64,000 nt of DNA from CATQHW01 sp965215345 (GTDB lineage: Bacteria > Spirochaetota > Spirochaetia > SZUA-6 > Bin103). The DNA is taken from NCBI GenBank assembly GCA_965215345.1, contig CBDCDL010000002.1, positions 124,001 through 188,000 on the forward strand. The letters run 5' to 3'. A program made the position numbers and the translations under genes. Shown here one piece after another: positions 25,626 to 33,700 of this stretch (positions are counted from its first letter, which is position 1; each line of letters starts with the position of its first letter). The notes under the pieces were generated by a model. That model made no database searches, was not told where the DNA came from, and was given only the letters and a program-made list of their open reading frames with translations.

Positions 25626-26495
25626 GTGAACCAACTCGGCGTGCGACGGCATCGCGCGTCGCCGGCCGCGTTGCGCATCGGGGCGGTGCCGGTCATGCTG
25701 ATTGGGTTGCTGGCGGGTTGCGCCGACCAGGCCGAGGTCGACGGCCAGCACGTCCGCGTCCGGCTCGTCAGCGAGCAGACCACCGTCACACCGGGCCAGC
25801 CCTTCTGGGTGGGGTTGCTGCAGACCCTGGACGACGGCTGGCACACCTACTGGCGCAACCCCGGCGACTCCGGAGCGGCGGCCCGAATCGAGTGGCACCT
25901 GCCCGACGGATGGACGGCGTCATCCATCCACTGGCCGGTCCCCGAGCGCATGCCGTACGGCGATCTGATGAACTTCGGCTACTCCGGCGAAGTGCTGCTT
26001 CCGGTCATGATCACCCCTCCGGCCGATCTCGAGCGTGGGCGCGTGGAGCTCGCCGCGGAGGCACTCTGGCTGGTGTGCGCCGACGTGTGCATTCCGGGAG
26101 AGGGGCACCTCCGCCTGACCCTGCGGGTGCGCCCATGGCCCGGCCCGGCCGATGCCGGGAACGGTTCGCTGTTCGACCGATGGCGCTCGCGCATCCCGGC
26201 GGCGCTCGACGGCGCGCGCGCGCGACGGTTCGATGAACGGATGGTCATCACCGTGCCGCTACCCGATGCGGAGGACGCCCGGCAGGTCTGGTTCTTTCCG
26301 CACGCCGACGGCGTGGTGGCGCACGCCGGCAAGCAGGAGCACCGGTTGACCGCCACGGGCTCGGTCGCCATGACCGTGGAGCCCGGGGCCGTCGCCGGCG
26401 ACCGCCTGGCCGGGGTGGTCGCGGTCACCACGGACGCCGGAACCCGCGGATTCAGCATCGACGCACCGATCGAGGACGGACCGAACCGTGGCTGA
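25626..26495 (+). CDS. DsbD-alpha-domain lipoprotein
   Basis: A 289-residue exported protein. The N-terminus has a hydrophobic segment followed by the lipobox LLAGC, so Cys near residue 35 is probably lipidated. The mature part matches the N-terminal (alpha) domain of thiol:disulfide interchange protein DsbD: VTPGQPFWVGLLQTLDDGWHTYWRNPGDSG and the redox pair in ALWLVCADVCIPGEG. DsbD normally also has a membrane domain and a thioredoxin domain; both are absent here, so it must receive electrons from another membrane protein or act as a receptor-like thiol protein. The GTG start is 6 nt after a -10-like hexamer. It overlaps the next gene by 8 nt. Confidence 0.8.
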   Translation: MNQLGVRRHRASPAALRIGAVPVMLIGLLAGCADQAEVDGQHVRVRLVSEQTTVTPGQPFWVGLLQTLDDGWHTYWRNPGDSGAAARIEWHLPDGWTASSIHWPVPERMPYGDLMNFGYSGEVLLPVMITPPADLERGRVELAAEALWLVCADVCIPGEGHLRLTLRVRPWPGPADAGNGSLFDRWRSRIPAALDGARARRFDERMVITVPLPDAEDARQVWFFPHADGVVAHAGKQEHRLTATGSVAMTVEPGAVAGDRLAGVVAVTTDAGTRGFSIDAPIEDGPNRG

Positions 26496-26937
26496 CGGCC
26501 TGCCGGCGCGGGCCGTCGCCGCAGCCGATCTCCAGGCTCTGGCCGCGCAGGGTCTCCCGCGCCTGCAGCGCCAACTCGCCGTGCTGCTCCGCACCGATCG
26601 CGCCCGCCTGATCACGGCGCTCTACCGCCTCGACGTCGACGAGGAGCAGGCGCGGCGGTGGCTGGCGGCCGCCGCGCGCGACGGCGGCATCACCACAGCG
26701 GCGGCCGGGCTGGCCGAGCTGATCGTCCGCCGGCTGGGCGCCAAGCTGCGCACGACGGCGGCCCATCGCTCTCGCGCTCATCGAGACGCCGGGACGCCCG
26801 GCTCCCGCGACCCTCTGGACAAGCCGCGGTGGACCTGCGCGATCGTCGGCATCCACGGCAACCGCAACGCCGCGTGCTTCACCGGAACCCATTCGCCGCC
26901 GCCGGCTCGTGCGGCCGCAACCGCGGCGGCGCGGTGA
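26488..26937 (+). CDS. Hypothetical protein upstream of the LigD-like gene
   Basis: A 149-residue protein I do not recognise. The first 90 residues are helical and rich in Ala, Arg and Leu, with ITALYRLDVDEEQARRWLAA as the most protein-like stretch and LAELIVRRLGAKLRTT following. The last 50 residues are low-complexity (Ala, Pro, Arg). It starts at GTG 26488, overlapping the lipoprotein gene by 8 nt, and its TGA overlaps the LigD-like GTG by 4 nt, which supports it being a real, translated gene. I see no Ku features. Function unknown. Confidence 0.5.
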   Translation: MADGLPARAVAAADLQALAAQGLPRLQRQLAVLLRTDRARLITALYRLDVDEEQARRWLAAAARDGGITTAAAGLAELIVRRLGAKLRTTAAHRSRAHRDAGTPGSRDPLDKPRWTCAIVGIHGNRNAACFTGTHSPPPARAAATAAAR

Positions 26938-29045
26938 TCGACCGCCGGCAGGCGAGGGCGGTCGCCGACACCACCGGCACACAGGCGCTCGACCGCTACC
27001 GCGCCAAGCGGGACTTCTCCCGGACGCCCGAGCCTGCCGCGGTCGGCACGGACGGCGGCGGCGCGTTGCGCTTCGTCGTCCACCGCCACGAAGCCCGGCG
27101 CCTGCACTACGACCTGCGGCTTGAGATGGACGGCGTGCTGCTGTGCTTCGCCGTGCCGCGCGGCTTCTCCCATGACCCCACGGACAAACGGCTTGCCGTC
27201 CACACCGAAGACCATCCGCTCGACTACATCGCGTTCCGGGGAGTGATCCCGAAGGGCCAGTACGGCGGCGGCACCATGGAGATCTGGGACCACGGCACCT
27301 ACCTGGTCCGGCGCGCGGCGAGCACGGCCGCGGCGCTGGCGTCCGGCGAGATCAAGGTCGTGCTGCGCGGCCGTCGGCTGCGCGGCGAGTGGCACCTGGT
27401 GCGCACGGCCGGGGCCGGCGACGACTGGCTGCTGTTCAAGGCGCGGGACCGCTATGCGCGCTCGCCCGGCGATCCGCCTGCCGTCGTCGACCTGCGAGAC
27501 GCCCGGCACGCAACCGTCCCCGATCGGCCGCGGCCCATGCGTCCGGCAGGCGAGCGGGCCGCATTCTCCGATGCGGCGTGGCTGTTCGAGATGGAGTTCG
27601 CAGGCCGGCGGACGCTGGCCGTCATCCGCGACGGGCAGGCCGAGCTGCTCGCTGCGGACGGCGGAGCCGCGGACCGCTTCGACGCCATCCTCGCCGCTCT
27701 CTGCCGGTTGCGCGCCGAGCACGCCGTGATCGACGGCGTGCTGGTGGCGGTGGACGGACACGGGCGGCCGTCGCGTGCCGAGCTCGACCGCCGCGCGGCG
27801 GACGGTGATGCGTCCGGTGTCGCGTTCTACGCGTTCGATCTCCTCCACTACGAGGAGTGGGACGTGCGCGGGTTGCCCCTGCTCGACCGCAAGGCGCTGC
27901 TGAAGTCCGTCCTCACGCCGGGCGGCGCCGTGCTGTACGTCGACCACGTCGCCGCCGACGGTGAACGGCTGGCCGCCGCCGCATCGGCCGCCGGCCTGCA
28001 GGCGCTGGTGGCGAAGCGCATCGACTCCGCCTATCGGCCGGGCCGTCAGGAAGCCTGGGCGCGGGTGCGGCTTCCCGCCGGCGGCGACGCCGCCGGCCTG
28101 CCGATCGACGAAGCGCTGCGACGCCGGCCTGCGCCGCCCGCGGATGCCGTACGCGTGAAGCTCGGCAACCTGGACAAGATCTACTGGCCGGCCAGCGGGC
28201 ATACCAAGGGCGACCTGATCGACTACTACCTTGCGGTCGCCGATTCGCTGCTCCCCTACCTGCGCTCGCGCCCCATCCACCTGCTGCGGTACCCCGACGG
28301 CGTCGCCGGCGAGGGGTTCTATCAGAAACAGGTGCCGCATCTGCCGTCGTGGGTTCCCACGGTCGACGTGTCCACCGGTGACCAGGAGGCACGCTACATC
28401 GTCTGCGGAGACCGCGACACGCTGTTGTACATGGTCAACCTCGGCAGCATCGACTTCCATCCGTGGCTGTCCAGGATCGACGACCTCGACGCTCCGGACT
28501 GGGCGGTCATCGACCTGGACGCCAAGGGGTCGTCGTTCGCGAAGGTGGTGCGGGTGGCGCGAACGCTGGCCAGGGTCCTGCACGGCATGGAGACCGCCGG
28601 CTATCCGAAGACCTCGGGCAAGTCGGGCATGCACGTCTACGTCCCTCTGGCCGGCGGCTACACCTACGACCAGGCGCGCATGTTCTGCGAGGGACTGGCG
28701 CGGGTCGTCGTCCGGGAGCACCGCGACATCGCCACCGTCGAGCGGTCGGCCGCCCGGCGTGACGACCGGGTGTACGTGGACTTCCTGCAGAACCGCCGGG
28801 AGCGGACGGTCGTGCCGCCCTACGCGGTGCGGCCGGTCGCCGGTGCGACGGTATCCGCGCCCCTGTCCTGGGACGAGCTGGACGCCGATCTGTCGCCGTC
28901 CCGCTTCACCCTGGACACGGTTCCCGAGCGGCTTGCGCGCACGGGCGACCTGTTCCGCAACGCGCTCGCGAACGGCCAGGATCTCGCCGCCGCCGCCGGC
29001 CGGCTGGAGCGCTACCTGAGCCAGTCCTCGCCCCGCCGCCGTTGA
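26934..29045 (+). CDS. LigD-like NHEJ protein: phosphoesterase, degenerate ligase remnant, polymerase
   Basis: A 703-residue protein in the order phosphoesterase-ligase-polymerase. Residues about 15-170 are the LigD 3'-phosphoesterase domain (FVVHRHEARRLHYDLRLEMD with the metal-binding His/Asp, RLAVHTEDHPLDY, GVIPKGQYGGGTMEIW). Residues about 205-390 align with the ATP-dependent ligase core but the motif I KxDG lysine is lost (EMEFAGRR), LDGE reads IDGV, motif V lysines are Arg and the OB-fold is absent. Residues about 405-690 are the primase-like polymerase domain: LGNLDKIYWPASGHTKGDLI, FYQKQVPHLPSW, catalytic DxD in VIDLDAKGSSF, SGKSGMHVYVPL. It should polymerise and process DNA ends but not seal them. 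GTG start overlaps the previous stop (GTGA). Confidence 0.9.
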   Translation: MIDRRQARAVADTTGTQALDRYRAKRDFSRTPEPAAVGTDGGGALRFVVHRHEARRLHYDLRLEMDGVLLCFAVPRGFSHDPTDKRLAVHTEDHPLDYIAFRGVIPKGQYGGGTMEIWDHGTYLVRRAASTAAALASGEIKVVLRGRRLRGEWHLVRTAGAGDDWLLFKARDRYARSPGDPPAVVDLRDARHATVPDRPRPMRPAGERAAFSDAAWLFEMEFAGRRTLAVIRDGQAELLAADGGAADRFDAILAALCRLRAEHAVIDGVLVAVDGHGRPSRAELDRRAADGDASGVAFYAFDLLHYEEWDVRGLPLLDRKALLKSVLTPGGAVLYVDHVAADGERLAAAASAAGLQALVAKRIDSAYRPGRQEAWARVRLPAGGDAAGLPIDEALRRRPAPPADAVRVKLGNLDKIYWPASGHTKGDLIDYYLAVADSLLPYLRSRPIHLLRYPDGVAGEGFYQKQVPHLPSWVPTVDVSTGDQEARYIVCGDRDTLLYMVNLGSIDFHPWLSRIDDLDAPDWAVIDLDAKGSSFAKVVRVARTLARVLHGMETAGYPKTSGKSGMHVYVPLAGGYTYDQARMFCEGLARVVVREHRDIATVERSAARRDDRVYVDFLQNRRERTVVPPYAVRPVAGATVSAPLSWDELDADLSPSRFTLDTVPERLARTGDLFRNALANGQDLAAAAGRLERYLSQSSPRRR

Positions 29046-30295
29046 CCCGGGCACGTATGTACGGAGATCGAGGAGCGGCACGGGGACTGGACTTCTACGA
29101 TCCCGCGTTCCTTGCCGATCCGTATCCCGAGCTGGGGCGGATCCGGGAGGCGACGCCGATCTTTCGCAACGAGCAGACAGGGCAGTGGATGCTCACGCGG
29201 TTCGCCGACGTGTACGAGACGTTGCGGGACCGCCGGCTGGGCCGCGTCTACCACCACCGGTACACCCCTGCCGAGCTGGGGCAGCCGCCTCCCGACCCCC
29301 GCTGGGCCTCCTTTCACCAGCACGAGCGATGGTCGCTGCTGAGCCTCGAACCGCCGGACCACACCCGCATCCGGAAGCTGGTCTCCAAGGTGTTCACCTC
29401 CCGCTCGGTGGCCGGGCTGGAGCCGGTGATCGCCGGACTCTCACGGGAACTCGTCGACCGCTGCCGGCAGATGCGGACCTTCGACCTGCTGGCCGACTAC
29501 GCACAGCCCTACTCCTTGGCCGTGATCGCCGAGGTGCTGGGCGTGCCGCGCGCCGACACGCAGCGTCTGGCGGACTGGTCGCACGCCATCGTCAAGATGT
29601 ATGAGCTTTCGGCCTCGGACGAGCTCAAGGCGCGGGCCGACACGGCGGCGGGCGAGTTCATCGACTATACGCGGGCGCTGATCGCCGACAAACGCCGTTC
29701 ACCGGACGGCCGGCTGGTCTCGCAACTCGTGCGGGTTTCCGAAGGGGATGACCGCCTCAGCGACGACGAGATCGTTTCCACCACCATGGTGCTGCTCGAA
29801 GCCGGGCACGAGGCCACGGTCAATGCGCTGGGCAACGGGACGAAGGCGCTGCTGACCCACCCCGAGCAGTGGCGTCGCCTCGTCTCCGGCGAGGTGGGTG
29901 CGGCCACGGCGGTCGAGGAGCTCCTGCGCTGGGACTCCCCTCTGCAGATGTTCGCCCGCTGGGTGCTCGAGCCGGGCGTCGAGATCGCCGGCCGGCCGCT
30001 GGCCGTGGGAGACCAGGTAGCCATGCTGTTCGGGTCCGCGCAGCGCGATCCCCGCCGGTTCGACCATCCGGACCGCTTCGACGTGGCGCGCGGCGACCCG
30101 GCCCACATCGGCTTCGGCGGCGGCATCCACTTCTGCGTGGGAGCGCCCCTGGCCCGCTTCGAGCTGACCGTCGCCCTGGCCGACTTGGCGGCCAACTTCC
30201 CCGACGTGGAGCTGGACGGCGAGCCGGCCTACCACCCGACGTTCGTGATCCGCGGGCTTGCCGAGCTGCGCCTGACGATCGCCGGCCGGGGATGA
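29042..30295 (+). CDS. Cytochrome P450
   Basis: A soluble bacterial P450 of about 417 residues. The heme-binding loop is FGGGIHFCVGAPLAR (Cys ligand), the I-helix oxygen-activation motif is LLEAGHEATVNALGNG, the K-helix ExxR is in VEELLRWDSPLQMFARW, and LEPPDHTRIRKLVSKVFTSR is the conserved C-helix region. It resembles CYP107-type hydroxylases, which need separate ferredoxin partners; none is encoded nearby. Start: TTG 29042 overlaps the upstream stop (TTGA), but an ATG 15 nt further on (29057) is equally plausible. The substrate cannot be inferred. Confidence 0.93.
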   Translation: MTRARMYGDRGAARGLDFYDPAFLADPYPELGRIREATPIFRNEQTGQWMLTRFADVYETLRDRRLGRVYHHRYTPAELGQPPPDPRWASFHQHERWSLLSLEPPDHTRIRKLVSKVFTSRSVAGLEPVIAGLSRELVDRCRQMRTFDLLADYAQPYSLAVIAEVLGVPRADTQRLADWSHAIVKMYELSASDELKARADTAAGEFIDYTRALIADKRRSPDGRLVSQLVRVSEGDDRLSDDEIVSTTMVLLEAGHEATVNALGNGTKALLTHPEQWRRLVSGEVGAATAVEELLRWDSPLQMFARWVLEPGVEIAGRPLAVGDQVAMLFGSAQRDPRRFDHPDRFDVARGDPAHIGFGGGIHFCVGAPLARFELTVALADLAANFPDVELDGEPAYHPTFVIRGLAELRLTIAGRG

Positions 30296-30347
30296 CCGGT
30301 AGAGAGGTTGCCGCCGGCACCGCAGGTTCCCCACACTTAGGGAAGCC

Positions 30348-30674
30348 ATGGAAGACCAGCGCAGCCTGATCAAGACGGGATCGAACGGCCTGTTCCTGGC
30401 CGGCGCCGGGGCCATCGTGCTCCTCGCGAAAGGAATCCTGTTCGCCGGACCGATCGAGTACCTGGTAGCGGGCGCGGCCGCCATCTGGGGCGGCTACATC
30501 CTGCTGACCGACCGGACCCGCCGGAACGCCGGACTGGCCAGCCTTGCCGGCGCGGGTGTGCTGGTCCTGCTGGGCGGCCTGTTGCAGGCGGGGGCGGCGG
30601 TGACGGGCATCGGCCTGATCGTTGCCGGGGCGGTGTCCTTCTTCTCCAGCCTGTTCCGCAAGCGCGGCTCCTGA
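30348..30674 (+). CDS. Small integral membrane protein
   Basis: A 108-residue hydrophobic protein with about three transmembrane segments: GLFLAGAGAIVLLAKGILFA, YLVAGAAAIWGGYILLT and two short stretches LASLAGAGVLVLLGGLL / TGIGLIVAGAVSFFSSLF. It ends in a basic tail (RKRGS). No known family recognised. It begins 52 bp after the P450 gene and is followed by hairpins, so it probably ends the transcription unit. Confidence 0.6.
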   Translation: MEDQRSLIKTGSNGLFLAGAGAIVLLAKGILFAGPIEYLVAGAAAIWGGYILLTDRTRRNAGLASLAGAGVLVLLGGLLQAGAAVTGIGLIVAGAVSFFSSLFRKRGS

Positions 30675-30742
30675 TCGGCCCGCCCGACTTCATAGCCGGC
30701 GCGCCAACGCCTGAAGCCGGCCACTCCGCAGACCGCAGTCGC

Positions 30743-30775
30743 CGGTCACTCCGTGACCGCGGGTCACTCGGTGAC
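30743..30775. terminator. Two adjacent hairpins between convergent genes
   Basis: CGGTCAC-TCC-GTGACCG (30743-30759) and GTCAC-TCG-GTGAC (30763-30775) are consecutive stem-loops that are also direct repeats of each other (GGTCACTCsGTGAC). They lie just before the 3' end of the minus-strand giant gene. No U-tract is present, so a bidirectional or Rho-assisted terminator is the best guess. Confidence 0.45.
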
Positions 30776-30780
30776 TGCGG

Positions 30781-33700
30781 TCACGGCCTGTTCAGCCAGA
30801 ATTCGACGCGGCGGTTCTTCCAGCGGTTGCGCTCGTCTCCGTGCGGGACCAGCGGCTCGGCGCCGCCCAGTCCGGTGGTGGTCATCCGGCTGCCATCGAC
30901 GCCGCGCTCGATCAACGCGGCGCGCACGGCCTCCGCACGGGACGCGGAGAGCGGCAGCAGCACCTCCTCCTGCTCGCGGCGGGCCTTCTCCGCGTCGGCC
31001 CAGTGCACGGAGACCGCGTGCCCCTCGAGCAGAATGCTGTAGGTGCCGTAGCGGTGCAGAATCTCGGCAAGGCGGTCGAGCGTCCGCAGGTTCCTGCGCG
31101 TCTTCTCCGCGTCGCCGAGGCGCCGGTAGTCGGCGGTGTTCGGCGCGAAGTTGATGCTGGATACGCGGATGCGCAGGCGGTCGCCCTCCCGCAACACCAG
31201 CACGTCGACCGGTACGACCGCCGACACCGCCGTCCGGTTGCCGACGTGATCGAACACCTCCATCTGCAGCGTGTAGTCGACCGCTGCCTCGACCAGCTCA
31301 CCCGTCTCCCTGGAGAAGCCGCCCCACTCGAAAGCCGGCGGCGGAGCGCTGCCGCTGCCGCTCGACGAGTCGAAGAGCTGTCCCCGCGGGTCCAGGATCT
31401 GCAGCGTCCATGACGCGATGCCGCCTTCGTCGTAGGCGTCCAGCAGGATCGTCAGCCTGTCGTTCACGCCGTCGTCGTCCGGCGAGAAGGGCAACGACGG
31501 CGTGTCGAGCTGCGTCTCGATCGTTGCCCGTGGCGGCTCCGAGTCCATCAGGAAGGGATCGGTGGCAGCTTCGATGACGTTTCCCTTCACGTACTCGATG
31601 CCCAGGGAAGCGCGGAAGAACCCGTCCGCCACCTTGTTGCCGCTGTCGCCGCGCCCGTCCCAGACGATCGCCTCCGGGAGCGGCGCGGCGCCCCGTCCTC
31701 CGCCGAAGACGCGCACCGGACTGGCGGTGCCGTCGTAGATCGTCAGCGCCCAGCGGTCGATCTGCACGGACGTGGTGGCGGATATGAAGATGTCGATCGT
31801 GTCGCGGTCGCCGTCGCCGTTGGGCGAGAAGGCATCGCCGGCGGCGGAGACCGACGCCACGGTGGTGACGGTGTCGACCCGGATTCCTTCCAGGACCGCG
31901 CTGACGCTGTTTCCTCCGGCATCGACGCTGGCGATACGGTAGGTGTAGCTGCCGTCCGGCACGGCGACAGCGGCATCGGTGCGGCCGTCCCACACCAGGT
32001 CCGGCAGAGACCCCTCCTCCTGCCACACCCGCCGCAGGACCACGGCGCCGTCCCGGTCGTCGGTGATGGTCGCCTCCCACCGGTCCCCGGGCGTCGCCTC
32101 GTGCGTCAGCGTGATCGTGTCCCGGCGCCCGTCACCGTCGGGGGAGAACAGCAGATACGGCGCTCCGACGCGCACCGCCGGCGGCTGAGTGTCCAACGTC
32201 ACGGCCGTACCGGCAACCCGGCTCACGTCCCCTTTCGCGTACTCGACCGTGAACGTCGCCGCGTACGCTCCGTCGTCCACGCGATCCCCCGAGTCGTCAC
32301 TGCCGTCCCAGGGCAGACGCATCGGAAAGATCGTCTCGGAGACGCCGCTGTAGGTACGCACCGCATCGCCGCCGGCCTCGGCGATGACCAGCTCCCACGC
32401 CTGCAACGGCAGGTCCTCGGTGACCCGCAATTCGAAGAACACCTCGTCGTCCACGCCGTCACCGTTCGGGGAGAAGCCGGTCGTGGACGCTTCCATCCAG
32501 GCGCCGCCCGTACGGGTATCCACGCGGATCGGCGGCAGCTCCCCGGTGGTGACGTTGCCGGCGACATCGGTGCCGCGCACGCGGTAGCGGTACTCGCCGT
32601 CCGGCACGGCGGCGCCGGCATCGTCCGTGCCGTCCCAGACCAGGTCGCGGAGCGCGTCATCCCGTACCGTGAGCTCGCGCACGACCGTGCCGTCGGCGGC
32701 CACCAGCTCGGTGTGCCACTCGTGTTCGGCATCCGTGGCATGGGTGATCCGCAGCACGTCGCGGTTGCCGTCCCCGTCCGGCGAGAACAGGAGGTAGTCG
32801 GCCTCGACCTCGAACGTCGGGTAGACCGTGTCCAGGGTGATGGGCACGTCCAGCCGGTCCTCGACGACGTCGCCCTTGCGGTAGACGACCGTGAACACCG
32901 CGCCGTACTCGCCGTCCCGCGCCAGGTCGCCGGTCGTGGTGCGGCCCAGCCAGCGCTGTGTCGCAGGCAGCTCCCGGCCGCCGCGGAAGATCCGCACCGG
33001 GGCTTCGGACGAGTCGAGGACCGCAAGCGTCCAGGTCTCCACCGGGACGTCCGGCGTCGCCGACAGGATGAACTGCATCTCGTCGCGTTCGCCGTCAGCG
33101 TTGGGCGAGAAGGCGGCGGCGCCGGTCCGGTCGGCAACGGCTGTGTCCACGCGAGCCTGTGTCTGACGCGTGTCCAGCCGTATTCCCGGCAGGAGCGCGG
33201 TGACGCTGTTGCCGGCGGCGTCCGTAGCCGTGACCTGGTACCGGTACGTCCCGTCCGCCGCGGGCGTCCCCTGATCGCTCATGCCGTTCCAGCGGTAATC
33301 GGCCACCCGGCCCTGCCAGCTCGCGCTGGCGACCGCCATGCCGTCCTGGTCGATGAAGCGAGCCTCCCAGATCTCCTCGCTGCTCGACGCCTGCTCGATG
33401 AGCAGCTCGTCCTTGACGCCGTCGCCGTCCGGCGAGAACAGAAGATCGTCCGTGCTCGCTTCGATCGTCGGATACGTCGTGTCGAGCGTGATCGGCCCGC
33501 CTTCGGCGGCCGCGCTGGTGCCGTTGGCGTAGCGCACGGCGAGCCGCACCGAATACTCGCCGTCCGGAAACGGCTTGCCGTCTCCCGCCAGGCCCGTCCA
33601 CGCGAAGCGCTCGATCGCCGTGCGGCCACGTTCTCGATACCAGACGATGCCGGACGCGTCGGCGATCTCGAGCTGTGCCGACTCGATGCTGTCGGTGACC

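Noticed and set aside
30675..30780. Short repeated GGTCACTC units considered as a CRISPR-like or REP array
   Set aside because: Only two hairpin units plus a partial one, no spacers of regular length; a terminator-type structure is simpler.
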